Part shown: piece after piece, positions 1 to 7,675 of the stretch
How the letters are laid out: each line of letters begins with the position of its first letter
Position numbering within the stretch: position 1 is the stretch's first letter
Origin: Paenibacillus lupini
GTDB lineage: Bacteria; Bacillota; Bacilli; Paenibacillales; Paenibacillaceae
DNA: 64,000 nucleotides
Assembly (NCBI RefSeq): GCF_011761355.1
Contig: NZ_JAASRW010000007.1
Coordinates: 1 to 64,000, forward strand
Reading direction: 5' to 3'
Translations under genes and position numbers: made by a program
Notes under the pieces: model-generated
What the model was told of the DNA's origin: nothing
Database searches by the model: none
What the model saw: the letters and a program-made list of their open reading frames with translations, nothing else

Positions 1-129
1 GTGCCTTAAACTTCATGATAGAGCGACCTCCTGATGTGGATTTAAAGGGCTTTTGACCCGTTGCATAATCCCATCGTACCGAGGCGCTCGTTTTTATTCA
101 AACGCCAAATTATTCGTTTTACAGGAATT

Positions 130-201
130 CTAACGAGGAACTATCAATAAGGCTGCAGCAGATCGGAGGATCTGCTGCAGCCTTATTGAAGTAAAGGGCA
201 G
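130..201 (+). repeat. Dispersed intergenic repeat, copy A
   Basis: The left arm reads CTAACGAGGAACTAT and has lost the AGTTCAAT part seen in other copies. It is followed by a perfect 20-bp inverted repeat (145-164 with 169-188, loop GGAG) and the right arm GAAGTAAAGGGCAG. The hairpin is almost identical to copy J at 10800. The perfect stem would fold strongly as RNA or single-stranded DNA; no long T run follows, so terminator function is uncertain. The first 129 bases of the window show no gene. Confidence 0.8.
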
Positions 202-222
202 TTAACGACAGAATTTCGTCAC

Positions 223-252
223 TTTACAATTCGTTTAGATCCCTAGCATAAT
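223..252 (+). promoter_or_regulatory. Probable promoter of the FUSC-type gene
   Basis: A TTTACA -35 (223-228) and a CATAAT -10 (247-252) are separated by 18 bp and lie about 70 bp upstream of the gene start at 321. This is sequence match only. Confidence 0.45.
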
Positions 253-320
253 GTGGTGGGAGTCAAAGAATGTCCGGTATTATAATTACCTCAGAATTTA
301 GATTAAGTGGAGGATACATA

Positions 321-1412
321 ATGAGTAAAAGTGACCAAGGGAACACAGGCTTAGGATTTATATTGAAAGATACTCTGCAATGGTCAAATGAAGCGCCGAT
401 CAATTACCCGCAAGTTATCGCAGGGTTTATCGGGATGGCAGGCTGCATTTCTATAGGATTCTATTTGAATAATTTAATGTTCGGATTATTATCTACTTTT
501 GGTGTAATGATTACAAATGATACTTCGTCTGATGGAACAATCAAGAAACATACAACTGAACTATTTCGTACAATGGCGACAGGGACAATTGCAATATTTA
601 TTGGCATAATTATAGCAGGGCACGGCTGGATTACAGGTGGTTTAATTGTAATGATTTCGACATTGGCAGCGCTGCTGGGAGGAATAAGCAGATCTGTTGC
701 AATAGCCAGCGTCCAATTTGTGATACTTTCCATTATTGGTTCAAGTATGGGCGATGGAGGGTTGCATCAGGACATTTTCATAATACCTGCTTATTTTGCA
801 ACAGGTTCTTTATTGGGAATAATCGTATCTGTTATTGTGGGATTCCTAAAGAAATCGCGGGATCACAAAGTTTCAGTTCAAAACGCTAAGATTTCTTATA
901 AGCAACGATTTGCACATTGGCGGAGTAAATTAACTCATTTTTCAGGCTGGAAATACACAGTTCGAGTCGCATTATGTATGATAGCGGCACAATCGATAGG
1001 GATTGTATTCCATCTTGAACGTTCCTATTGGATCGGCTTAACAGTGGCTATTGTCCTCAAACGTGATTTAGCCTATTCACAAAGACGTATTTTTCAAAGA
1101 GGCATAGGTACAGCGGTAGGTGTACTACTCGGAAGCTGTTTGTTGCTGTGGTCTCTGCCGGAATGGAATAGTATAGTCGTTATCGGATTACTTGGTGCGG
1201 TTCGCCCTATTTTTAAAAATCGAAGTTATGCGATCTATGCCATGCTTATGACACCGTTAATGTTAATGATGTTCAGTACCGGTAGTCCAGTGACAGCATA
1301 TTTGTTAGAATATCGATTACTTGATACAATGATTGGCTGCGTACTTGCTTATGTTCTTGGTTTTTATATATGGAAAAAAGCCTCTCAAGGGAACGCTGTT
1401 GGGAAAACTTAA
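321..1412 (+). CDS. FUSC-family (aromatic acid exporter-like) membrane protein
   Basis: Predicted integral membrane protein of 363 aa. It has two hydrophobic blocks, each with several membrane segments (roughly residues 30-175 and 215-355), separated by a basic cytoplasmic stretch (KKSRDHK...). The second block contains the FUSC-like signature with LERSYWIGLTVAIVLK and RIFQRGIGTAVGVLLG. FUSC/YccC-type proteins are linked to export of aromatic acids; the substrate here is unknown. An upstream in-frame ATG exists at 270, but the ATG at 321 has GTGGAGGAT eight bases before it and is preferred. The gene stands alone, preceded by repeat copy A and followed by copy B. Confidence 0.75.
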   Translation: MSKSDQGNTGLGFILKDTLQWSNEAPINYPQVIAGFIGMAGCISIGFYLNNLMFGLLSTFGVMITNDTSSDGTIKKHTTELFRTMATGTIAIFIGIIIAGHGWITGGLIVMISTLAALLGGISRSVAIASVQFVILSIIGSSMGDGGLHQDIFIIPAYFATGSLLGIIVSVIVGFLKKSRDHKVSVQNAKISYKQRFAHWRSKLTHFSGWKYTVRVALCMIAAQSIGIVFHLERSYWIGLTVAIVLKRDLAYSQRRIFQRGIGTAVGVLLGSCLLLWSLPEWNSIVVIGLLGAVRPIFKNRSYAIYAMLMTPLMLMMFSTGSPVTAYLLEYRLLDTMIGCVLAYVLGFYIWKKASQGNAVGKT

Positions 1413-1504
1413 TCATTCATTTCAAAACGATTATCTGGTAGTCACAAATTAGTCTTGTGGAAGAACAACGCTTGCAGAATTTACACTTACACAAGTCGTT
1501 CTTC

Positions 1505-1586
1505 AGCTAACGGGTAACATTAGCTCAATAAAGACCGAGGCAGCTCACACATAATGAGCTGCCGTTTTCTCAACGAAAGGGCAGAT
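1505..1586 (+). repeat. Dispersed intergenic repeat, copy B
   Basis: Left arm AGCTAACGGGTAACATTAGCTCAA, hairpin GGCAGCTCA (1539-1547) / TGAGCTGCC (1555-1563) followed by GTTTTCT, right arm AACGAAAGGGCAGATTAG. It lies downstream of the FUSC-type gene in the same orientation, and the hairpin plus T-rich tail could terminate transcription. The bases between 1413 and 1504 hold no gene. Confidence 0.75.
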
Positions 1587-1608
1587 TAGTGGAACAAGTG
1601 TATATTTG

Positions 1609-1637
1609 TTCTGACATTATCCAGAAAAAGGTATAAT
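1609..1637 (+). promoter_or_regulatory. Possible promoter for the small membrane protein gene
   Basis: A perfect TATAAT (1632-1637) lies about 30 bp before the start at 1669. The -35 is poor (TTCTGA, 1609-1614, 17-bp spacer). Confidence 0.4.
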
Positions 1638-1668
1638 AAGCATATACAAACTGAAAGGGGGTTATTTG

Positions 1669-1938
1669 ATGAAATACAAACAAGTCCTCTTGTCCGTTAT
1701 TCTAAACGCTTTCTTAGGCTACTTATGGTTACTGTTCATTCTTTATGTTATTGAATCACTGGACAGCGCAATAATTAAGGCGATTATTATTATTTTAGGT
1801 ACAACCCTGTTTGGGGAGATTGTTGGTAGAATCGCTCCGTTTCATCAATATAAGTTTACTCATCCCCTTAAATTAGTCAGCTTCTCCTCATGTCTTGTGG
1901 TGGTTATTATTGGTGTATTTATGTTCGATATAGTTTAA
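1669..1938 (+). CDS. Small hypothetical membrane protein
   Basis: 89-residue protein made almost wholly of three hydrophobic segments (about residues 5-28, 35-52 and 68-88). A short basic/polar link, RIAPFHQYKFTHP, lies between the second and third. A GAAAGGGGG ribosome site precedes the ATG at 1669; the TTG three bases earlier is less likely. I do not recognise the family. It is a monocistronic unit with its own -10 and a repeat copy immediately after the stop. Confidence 0.65.
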   Translation: MKYKQVLLSVILNAFLGYLWLLFILYVIESLDSAIIKAIIIILGTTLFGEIVGRIAPFHQYKFTHPLKLVSFSSCLVVVIIGVFMFDIV

Positions 1939-1943
1939 CGGAT

Positions 1944-2034
1944 TGTTAAACTATCTGGAGACTATAGTTCAACAGTCAACAGCGGCAGCAGGCCATCGCG
2001 GCGCTGCTCCTTTTTCCATTGAAGTAACGGACAG
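1944..2034 (+). repeat. Dispersed intergenic repeat, copy C
   Basis: Left arm AACTATCTGGAGACTATAGTTCAA, GC-rich imperfect hairpin (CGGCAGCAGG...GCGCTGCTCC) followed by TTTTT, right arm ATTGAAGTAACGGACAG. It begins just after the stop of the preceding gene. Confidence 0.7.
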
Positions 2035-2037
2035 AAT

Positions 2038-2079
2038 TGTAAAGAAAGGACAGGGAGATTGCCCTGTCCTTTCTTTACA
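2038..2079. terminator. Bidirectional terminator between convergent genes
   Basis: Perfect 18-bp inverted repeat (2038-2055 with 2062-2079, loop AGATTG). The A-rich left arm and T-rich right arm would serve both the + gene ending at 1938 and the - gene ending at 2130. Confidence 0.8.
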
Positions 2080-2129
2080 GATGAGGATAAATGCATGAAA
2101 ATGCATGATGAGATGTACGCTTAATCAGT

Positions 2130-2981
2130 TTACAGATCGACTTTCCAGTTCCCCATCATCTTGGCGACTTCCGGATCGTGGTACGATAAGAAAAGACTTT
2201 TCTGCGTATCAAGAGTGGAAATTTGTTCGATGTCGCCCGTGCTCAATTCAAAATCGAAAATGTTAAAGTTTTCGATGATCCGTTCTTTCTTCACCGACTT
2301 CGGAATTACAACGACTCCGTGCTGAACAAGCCAGCGAAGCACGACTTGGGCGACGGACTTGTTGTGTTTTTCTGCGATCGAGGTCAGCACTTCGTTCCCA
2401 AACAAGTTGTTAAGTCCTTCAGCCAAAGGCGCCCACGACTGGTGCTGCACTCCCTGCTCTTTCATAAAAGCGGCGCTCTCGATCTGATGGTAAAACGGGT
2501 GTGTTTCGACCTGATTGACGGCAGGCACGATCTCGTTATGCACGATAAGGTCCATCAAACGGTCAGGCAGGAAATTGCTGACCCCGATCGCCTTGATTTT
2601 GCCTTCACGGTACAACTCTTCCATCGCACGCCAAGCGCCGTAGTAATCGCCGAAAGGCTGGTGAATAAGGTATAAATCCAGATAGTCGAGCTGGAGCTTC
2701 TTCAGGGATTTGGCAAATGCAAGCTTGGCACTCTCGTAGCTGGCATCCTGAACCCAAAGCTTGGTTGTGATGAACAACTCCTCACGTGGTATACCGCTGC
2801 GCTTGATCGCACGGCCCACCGCTTCCTCATTCAGATAACCGGAGGCAGTATCGATTAGGCGGTAACCAGCCATCAGCGCTTCATATACGGCTTTCTCGCA
2901 TTCTTCAGCATCAGGAACTTGATAAACCCCGAAGCCGATGATCGGCATTTTGACACCATTGTTTAATGTTACGGCTTGCAT
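2130..2981 (-). CDS. Aldo/keto reductase
   Basis: NAD(P)H-dependent carbonyl reductase of the (beta/alpha)8 aldo-keto reductase superfamily, 283 aa, which is normal for the 2,5-diketogluconate-reductase-like group (B. subtilis YvgN/YtbE relatives). The catalytic tetrad is visible as D44, Y49 (DTASGY), K74 (TTKLW) and H106 (YLIHQP). The C-terminal cofactor region has VVVIPKSVKKERI. The real substrate is probably a small aldehyde or ketone, but this is inferred. It is transcribed divergently from a MerR/AdhR-type regulator, and its promoter at 3084-3114 has the long spacer and central dyad typical of MerR activation. Confidence 0.9.
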   Translation of the reverse strand: MQAVTLNNGVKMPIIGFGVYQVPDAEECEKAVYEALMAGYRLIDTASGYLNEEAVGRAIKRSGIPREELFITTKLWVQDASYESAKLAFAKSLKKLQLDYLDLYLIHQPFGDYYGAWRAMEELYREGKIKAIGVSNFLPDRLMDLIVHNEIVPAVNQVETHPFYHQIESAAFMKEQGVQHQSWAPLAEGLNNLFGNEVLTSIAEKHNKSVAQVVLRWLVQHGVVVIPKSVKKERIIENFNIFDFELSTGDIEQISTLDTQKSLFLSYHDPEVAKMMGNWKVDL

Positions 2982-3083
2982 TGTAATTCCTCCCAGTGTT
3001 TAAATGTATAACAGCAAACGGCGCTCCCCCTAATCGGGCGTTTGCAGAGGGGATTCCAGTTACGCCCCGTTTGCGTTACACTT

Positions 3084-3114
3084 AGCTTAGTACCTTCGTG
3101 TTACACGAAGTCAA
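3084..3114 (-). promoter_or_regulatory. MerR-type promoter and operator for the aldo/keto reductase
   Basis: On the minus strand TTGACT (3109-3114) and TAAGCT (3084-3089) are separated by 19 bp. A perfect dyad CTTCGTGT-T-ACACGAAG (3094-3110) lies between them. A 19-bp spacer carrying the dyad is the classic MerR-family architecture, in which the regulator untwists the promoter. It sits between the divergent reductase and regulator genes, so it could also control the regulator. Confidence 0.8.
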
Positions 3115-3151
3115 GCTGCTTTCATATTTATTTTCCAAGGGGGATTTCACA

Positions 3152-3601
3152 ATGCGTACAGTCAAAGAAGCCGCTCAGATAACGGGACTCACCGAGCACG
3201 CAGTACGCTTTTACACGGATAAAGGTCTGGTGCCAAGCCTACAGCGTAATCAAAACAATATTCGGATGTTTGACGATGAATCGATCAACTGGCTGCATGG
3301 TATCAAATGCCTCAAGCAATCCGGGATGCCGATTGAAGTTATCAAAATGTACGTTGATCTCTGTCTTGAAGGGGAAACGACCCTCCCGCAACGCTATGCA
3401 CTCATGATGGAGCATAAAGAGGAGGCAATCGCTAAGCTTGAAGAAGCTAATCAGCATGTTGCCCATTTGGAACAAAAAACCGCCCTATATCAGGCCATTC
3501 TGGAGCACCGCTCTCCAGACACGATGAATCCTGGCAACTGGGACAAAATCAAGCATATGCATAGTGACGTATTTTACTCATCTGCTTCACTGAAAGCGTA
3601 A
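3152..3601 (+). CDS. MerR-family regulator (NmlR/AdhR type)
   Basis: 149-aa regulator with an N-terminal MerR winged helix (residues 1-70, TVKEAAQITGLTEHAVRFY and KGLVPS) and a C-terminal coiled coil (about 80-120). Cys53 lies in IKCLKQSGMP, the position of the aldehyde/thiol-reactive cysteine in AdhR and NmlR; a second Cys is at about 71. By analogy it likely senses reactive aldehydes and activates the divergent aldo/keto reductase. The ATG at 3152 follows AAGGGGGA at a good distance; longer in-frame upstream starts would run into the operator and were rejected. Confidence 0.85.
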   Translation: MRTVKEAAQITGLTEHAVRFYTDKGLVPSLQRNQNNIRMFDDESINWLHGIKCLKQSGMPIEVIKMYVDLCLEGETTLPQRYALMMEHKEEAIAKLEEANQHVAHLEQKTALYQAILEHRSPDTMNPGNWDKIKHMHSDVFYSSASLKA

Positions 3602-3691
3602 GATATCACGTGAGACTTAACCGCTTTGAATCCTACTCGGATTTATATTTTTTATTAGATAGGCAATAAACAAGATTCACATCTGTCAAGT

Positions 3692-3745
3692 TTGAGCTAT
3701 TGGGGAACGTTAGCGTGGTGGCAGCCAACTATTGAAGAGCTTATT
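3692..3745 (+). repeat. Dispersed intergenic repeat, degenerate copy
   Basis: TTGAGCTATTGGGGAACGTTAG matches the left arm of the family well. It is followed by GGTGGCAGCC and ATTGAAG, but the hairpin and right arm are mostly lost. Confidence 0.55.
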
Positions 3746-3781
3746 TCAGGCTTTACGCATTGTTAGAGAGGAGTGGTGAAA

Positions 3782-4246
3782 ATGAAGTGTTTACTCGGAA
3801 TTATATTGTTATGTGCGATTGTACTTAGCGGGTGTAAAGGGAATAGCAATATTTATTCGGGTATTGAGAAAAATGATATCGAAGAGATTTCTAAAGTCAA
3901 AAATATAGAATTTGTTTACGAATACAAAGGGCATACCGATCATTGGGCAGCAGCTTATCACGTATACAAAATGAAAGATAATGATGAACACACTTCGAAA
4001 CTTGTCTTAAAGTACATTGGAAAGCAGCCAGGACCGACAGGTGAATTAAGTTATGCTTATGATACTGAAGGTGGAGGATCTGGAAGTGGTACTTTGCCCA
4101 GTGACCATTCAGAAGCTGGAATTTATTATCTAGGTTCTTCTGGAGGTAATGGCGCCATTGCAGCTCAAAATTCCTTGGTTAAGGTGCAGGTCAATTGGAA
4201 TGGAAATACAGAAACAATTGAACTGAAACCAGAGATTAATCGTTAA
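3782..4246 (+). CDS. Hypothetical lipoprotein
   Basis: 154-aa predicted lipoprotein. The signal sequence MKCLLGIILLCAIVLSGC ends in the lipobox LSGC, so the mature protein should be anchored on the outer face of the membrane through its Cys. The mature part is about 137 residues, rich in polar and Gly/Ser residues (GGGSGSGTLP), with beta-strand-like C-terminal sequence VKVQVNWNGNTETIEL. No family was recognised. The ATG at 3782 has AGGAG eight bases upstream; the GTG codons at 3773 and 3776 are too close to it. Repeat copy D follows. Confidence 0.75.
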   Translation: MKCLLGIILLCAIVLSGCKGNSNIYSGIEKNDIEEISKVKNIEFVYEYKGHTDHWAAAYHVYKMKDNDEHTSKLVLKYIGKQPGPTGELSYAYDTEGGGSGSGTLPSDHSEAGIYYLGSSGGNGAIAAQNSLVKVQVNWNGNTETIELKPEINR

Positions 4247-4298
4247 GCTTTAACGTATACTATGTGACTTATTAACAGATATAGAGAAGAAACCTTTG

Positions 4299-4380
4299 TT
4301 GAACTATCTGGGAACTTTAGTTCAATGATTCAGGGTGTAGTTTGCCACCGCGGCAGCTACTCCTTTTTTGCGTTTAGCTA
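4299..4380 (+). repeat. Dispersed intergenic repeat, copy D
   Basis: Left arm GAACTATCTGGGAACTTTAGTTCAA. The hairpin region has CCACCGCGGCAGCTACTCC followed by TTTTTT, and the right end is a shortened TTTAGCTA. It follows the lipoprotein gene and could act as its terminator. Confidence 0.7.
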
Positions 4381-4444
4381 TTTTTACTAATTGTCTTGTA
4401 TAATCAAAATGAAATTATTCTTTGTAGGAGGGGAGGGAAAATTG

Positions 4445-4843
4445 ATGTGGATTCCTTATACTCAAATAAGAAAACATGAACCTGACTTTAGAGTCAGATA
4501 TAAATTTTTTTCTAAAGAAGAAGGCGGGAGAAAGACCCTTCCACGTCAGGGTTACCGTTCAGATTTCTTTTATGATGGGGACAATCTAAAAGACGGAATT
4601 TATATGATACATCCAGAGTTTGAAGATGCTACCGGAAACATTATTTTAGATGATACAACCCCTGTTCCCTTAGAGGGGACAGCAAGGATGTGGATTATTT
4701 TCCCTGAAATGCGGAAAAGAGTTCACATAAATAAGTTAAGGAATGGAGTCAAAGGGTACTTTATGGAAGGCTCAAGAAAGGTTGCAACAGCTGAGGTAAT
4801 TGAGATTCTTGAACTTCATTCAAACGCAGAGTCTCTAAGCTAA
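4445..4843 (+). CDS. Hypothetical protein resembling EF-Tu domain III
   Basis: 132-aa protein without signal or membrane segments. Its order of motifs (EEGGRKTLPRQGYRSDFFY, then LEGTARMWIIFPE, then GYFMEGSRKVATAEVIEIL) resembles the C-terminal beta-barrel of elongation factor Tu, where EGGR...P...GYRP and F.I.EG.RTVA.G.V occur in the same order. No GTPase domain is present, so it is a stand-alone barrel of unknown role. The ATG at 4445 follows GGAGGGGAGGG; an upstream in-frame start at 4391 lacks a ribosome site. The assignment rests on motif resemblance only. Confidence 0.65.
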   Translation: MWIPYTQIRKHEPDFRVRYKFFSKEEGGRKTLPRQGYRSDFFYDGDNLKDGIYMIHPEFEDATGNIILDDTTPVPLEGTARMWIIFPEMRKRVHINKLRNGVKGYFMEGSRKVATAEVIEILELHSNAESLS

Positions 4844-4947
4844 CTGGGAACATTAGTTCAAAACAAAAACCGGCAGCAGATCACTTATCTGCTGCCGGTT
4901 TATTGTTCGAGTAAAAGGTAGGATAGTTCCAATATGTGGTATTATTG
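4838..4947 (+). repeat. Dispersed intergenic repeat, copy E
   Basis: Left arm GCTAACTGGGAACATTAGTTCAA, starting within the last codons of the preceding gene. A perfect 14-bp hairpin follows (4868-4881 with 4887-4900, loop CACTT), then the right arm GAGTAAAAGGTAGGATAGTTCCAATAT. The extra 3' sequence ATAGTTCCAATATNTGGTATTATT is shared with copy G. Confidence 0.8.
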
Positions 4948-4970
4948 AAATAAACTCTTGGTGGTGTTTT

Positions 4971-5574
4971 ATGGATGATTTGTACAAGATAATTCACGAT
5001 CCAAATAAAGATATTTATCAGAAGCTTGATGAACAGATTGATGCTTTTTGGCAGTGGTCTAAGACAATAAAGCATGAATTTGAGTGGGAAACTACGTATA
5101 CAACTGGGAACTACTAAATACGACATTTGATATTTTAATCGACACCACAACTTATTATGATTGGGATCAAAGAACAATAAATAATTTGTTATATATTATC
5201 GGGAGGGACAATGAGTGTGAATTGCTGGTTCATAAATTGACCGATACCCCGGAAAGTTTACTGTTTCTTGGGAAGCAGGGAGTATCATATCCTGATGCTG
5301 AAACCAAATGGCAGCTGGCACACTACCTTTCGCACATCGCATTGATATTGCCGGAAGCAGAAGAGATTATTGTTAAGTATTATGAAGACTCAGACGAGTA
5401 TGTAAAAAGAAGAGCACTTTTGGCACTAGGTATTATTGAATCAAGTATGCAGAACAATTTGCACTTGAATCTTGGAAGACAGGAATGAAGTATCGAAAAC
5501 TTGCTGCATTGGAAGTTTTGAAACAGATTAACTCCTTACATTACTCCATTTTATCAGTTAGTATTGATGAATAA
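4971..5574 (+). pseudogene. Broken gene, HEAT-repeat-like protein
   Basis: Three reading frames continue one another. The first runs from ATG 4971 to a stop at 5115 (MDDLYKIIHDPNKDIY...). The second is open from about 5084 (NWELLNTTFDIL...) to a stop at 5486. The third continues from about 5445 (YAEQFALESWKTGMKYRKL) to a stop at 5572. Each junction needs the same one-base change of frame. The first lies in the near-duplicated TGGGAAACTACGTATACAACTGGGAACTAC area. The middle part has amphipathic helices with VKRRALLALGII, like a HEAT repeat. I infer a decayed gene of about 200 codons; sequencing error cannot be excluded. The original function is unknown. Confidence 0.6.
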
Positions 5575-5634
5575 AATTGAGCTAACGCAGAAATCTGAGC
5601 AAACAGCCAATTCAGTGTATATAAGGGTATCACC

Positions 5635-5910
5635 ATGCGAACTGTTGTAAAGAAATCAGTAATTGTATATGGGATTTTTGGATTACTGATTGGGTTTGGA
5701 ATGTTTATATATTCGATTAATTCAAATGAATTTACTTTCAGTATAGGAAGTAATGCAGTTAAAGGATACAAGGGCGGATTAATATCAATTTTATTCATGC
5801 CAGTTATCATGGCATTAGTTGGTGCAGGTCACGGTGTTATGCTCTGGTTCCCGATTGCTTACATTTATCGGAAGTTAAAAAACAAAAGTAAAAGTTTTAA
5901 AGAAATCTAA
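5635..5910 (+). CDS. Small hypothetical membrane protein
   Basis: 91-aa protein with an N-terminal basic patch, a first membrane segment (about residues 10-27), a polar loop (SINSNEFTFSIGSNAVKGYKGG), a second long hydrophobic stretch (about 50-78) and a lysine-rich tail. Family not recognised. The ribosome site is weak (AAGGG eight bases before the ATG). A fragment of the repeat left arm (TTGAGCTAACG, 5577-5587) lies upstream and the first IS110 element begins 30 bp downstream. Confidence 0.55.
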   Translation: MRTVVKKSVIVYGIFGLLIGFGMFIYSINSNEFTFSIGSNAVKGYKGGLISILFMPVIMALVGAGHGVMLWFPIAYIYRKLKNKSKSFKEI

Positions 5911-5967
5911 TGTCATTCATTAAGGATTGATTGAGCTAAACATTCCTGTAGAGCTTAAGAAATGAGC

Positions 5968-6029
5968 TTTGAAAAAAAGGGAGCGCCTCGTTATGATGGG
6001 TTTGTCGACAACACATCAAGGAGGCGCTC
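5968..6029 (+). promoter_or_regulatory. Transposase promoter with fold-back arm masking the ribosome site
   Basis: TTTGAA (5968-5973) and TATGAT (5992-5997) form a possible promoter with an 18-bp spacer. GAGCGCCTC (5981-5989), inside that spacer, is perfectly complementary to GAGGCGCTC (6021-6029), which overlaps the ribosome site AAGGAGG (6018-6024). Transcripts from this promoter would lack the first arm; read-through transcripts from outside would fold and hide the ribosome site. Confidence 0.55.
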
Positions 6030-6034
6030 TTATT

Positions 6035-7321
6035 ATGAAGTTTAAGCAAACTGATGCACAAAATCAACGGATTGAACAGATTACCACCTCACATCTTGTC
6101 ATCGGGATCGACATGGCCAAAGAAACGCACGTTGCTCAGGCTACTAATTTCAGGGGAATCGTCGTTTCTAAACGGCATCTATCATTCTCGAATTCCATTG
6201 AAGGGTTTGAAAAATTGAACCGATGGATGAATGAATTACAGCAGAAATATCGATTAAAGAAGCTCATTATCGGCATGGAACCAACGGGTCACTACTGGTT
6301 TAATTTAGCCAACTGGTTATCAGATAAAGGCGTACATGTGGTCATGGTAAATCCAGCCACGACCAAGAGAAATAAAGAAAACAGGGATAACAGCCCATCG
6401 AAGAATGACCCTAAAGATGCTCTTGTCATAGCAGACACAGTGAGCCGAGGATTCTACTATGAGTACACACGTCAATCACTTGTGTTTCAACGAATTAAGA
6501 CAATAATGAGTGATCGGGAGTTCTGGGTGACTAATAGTGTACGGCTACAGAATCGGATTGTACGTTGGCTGGACATTCGGTTTCCCGAATATCCTTCTGT
6601 ATTCAAAGACTGGACTTGTAAGCGATCATTGGCAACTCTCAAAACTTTTCCATGCCCACATGATCTGGAGAACTATAGAGTACTGGATGTCATTGAGGCC
6701 TGGAGAATGCATATGCAGCGAGCCGGGGGCTCAACAGGGCTCGAAAAGGCTGCGCAACTTATTGCACGAGCGAAATGTAGTGTCGGAGAACAAGCCGCAG
6801 CAGAAGAAGCAAAAGCAGATTTAAGACGGCTCATTGAAGAATTTGAGCGTGTAACTGCGATGCTGGAACAGATTGAAAGGGACATCGAAGTACTGCTTTC
6901 AGAGATTCCTATGGCGCAGCAACTTCGTACCATAAAGGGACTTGGAAAGATCTTCACGGCGGCTATTTTAGCTGGTACTGGGGACCTAAGGCAGTATGCG
7001 CATGGACGTCAGGTAATGCGTAAGGCTGGTCTGAATCTGGCTGAAAGTTCATCTGGAAGGCGGAAAGGTCAAATTGTTCTCTCAAAGCGAGGAGACTCTG
7101 CCTTACGAAAATATCTCTATCTTGCAACTGTTCAACTCGTGTGGAATAACCCTGTTTTCCGCCATCTGCATGAGCATAATGTGCAAGAAAAGAAAATGAA
7201 AAAGCAGCAATCCATATTTAAGCTCATAGGAAAGCTGGCAAGAGTTCTAGTTGGTATTGTTCAACGAGGAGAAAAGTTCACGCCAGAAAAAACCGTCTTG
7301 ACCTGGTCAGAAGCAGCTTAA
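6035..7321 (+). CDS. IS110-family transposase (DEDD recombinase)
   Basis: 428-aa transposase with an N-terminal DEDD/RuvC-like domain, with acidic residues at about D26 (GIDMAK), E82 (GMEPTGHYW), D125 and D128 (KNDPKDA). A central coiled coil (about 255-290) is followed by a C-terminal Transposase_20 domain with the serine-containing AGLNLAESSSGRRKGQ. It is full length for the family with no frameshift, so probably functional. The start at 6035 is chosen because AAGGAGG lies 10 bases upstream; an earlier in-frame start at 5969 would lie in the promoter. It is homologous to, but clearly diverged from, the transposase at 11001. Confidence 0.93.
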   Translation: MKFKQTDAQNQRIEQITTSHLVIGIDMAKETHVAQATNFRGIVVSKRHLSFSNSIEGFEKLNRWMNELQQKYRLKKLIIGMEPTGHYWFNLANWLSDKGVHVVMVNPATTKRNKENRDNSPSKNDPKDALVIADTVSRGFYYEYTRQSLVFQRIKTIMSDREFWVTNSVRLQNRIVRWLDIRFPEYPSVFKDWTCKRSLATLKTFPCPHDLENYRVLDVIEAWRMHMQRAGGSTGLEKAAQLIARAKCSVGEQAAAEEAKADLRRLIEEFERVTAMLEQIERDIEVLLSEIPMAQQLRTIKGLGKIFTAAILAGTGDLRQYAHGRQVMRKAGLNLAESSSGRRKGQIVLSKRGDSALRKYLYLATVQLVWNNPVFRHLHEHNVQEKKMKKQQSIFKLIGKLARVLVGIVQRGEKFTPEKTVLTWSEAA

Positions 7322-7337
7322 ATTAAGAAGTAATCAC

Positions 7338-7675
7338 GTATATTGACTCATTCGCGGGATTTCACAAAGAAAGCACGGAGGACCGAATTCGTCTCCCTTA
7401 AGGGCTATGACCCATCCGCTAAACGCTATCGGTCTCCACACCTTGGACAGGTATAACGAAGGAATGTAAGGGCATTGACCCGTTGAGTTGTGGGAGGGTG
7501 AACCTCCAAGGATTGTGTGGGGTATGCGTGCAGTAGAAACAGTCTGGGGAATATTTTCCTGAGTCTTCCTCTATTTCCGCATGCCCAGCCAACCACCTCA
7601 TGCGGCATCGTCTGCGTTGTTTCCTGAGATGGACATGATCCAAGGTGACGAAATCCTGCGAATGAGTGAGTATAT
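7338..7675. repeat. Inverted repeat enclosing the 3' non-coding RNA region of element 1
   Basis: 7338-7362 (containing ACTCATTCGCGGGATTT) and 7651-7675 (AAATCCTGCGAATGAGT) are inverted copies matching at 21 of 25 positions by hand count. They bracket the guide-RNA candidate. No equivalent was found in element 2. Bases 7509-7650 between them hold no gene I can support. Confidence 0.6.
7369..7510 (+). ncRNA. Candidate bridge/seek guide RNA of IS110 element 1
   Basis: Non-coding block just downstream of the transposase. 7434-7508 aligns without gaps to 12404-12478 of element 2 (about 55 of 75 positions identical by hand count). The preceding 50-60 nt differ. GCTAAAC at 7418-7424 repeats the left junction 5935-5941. 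CGTCTCCC at 7390-7397 is the reverse complement of the right flank 7704-7711. AGGAATG at 7460-7466 is the reverse complement of the left end CATTCCT. Small hairpins such as GGAGG/CCTCC (7493-7507) are present. The exact RNA ends are unknown. Confidence 0.7.

Noticed and set aside
5084..5488. Independent 134-codon gene starting with GTG at 5084
   Set aside because: No ribosome site; sequence upstream and downstream in other frames continues the same protein, so it is part of a broken gene.
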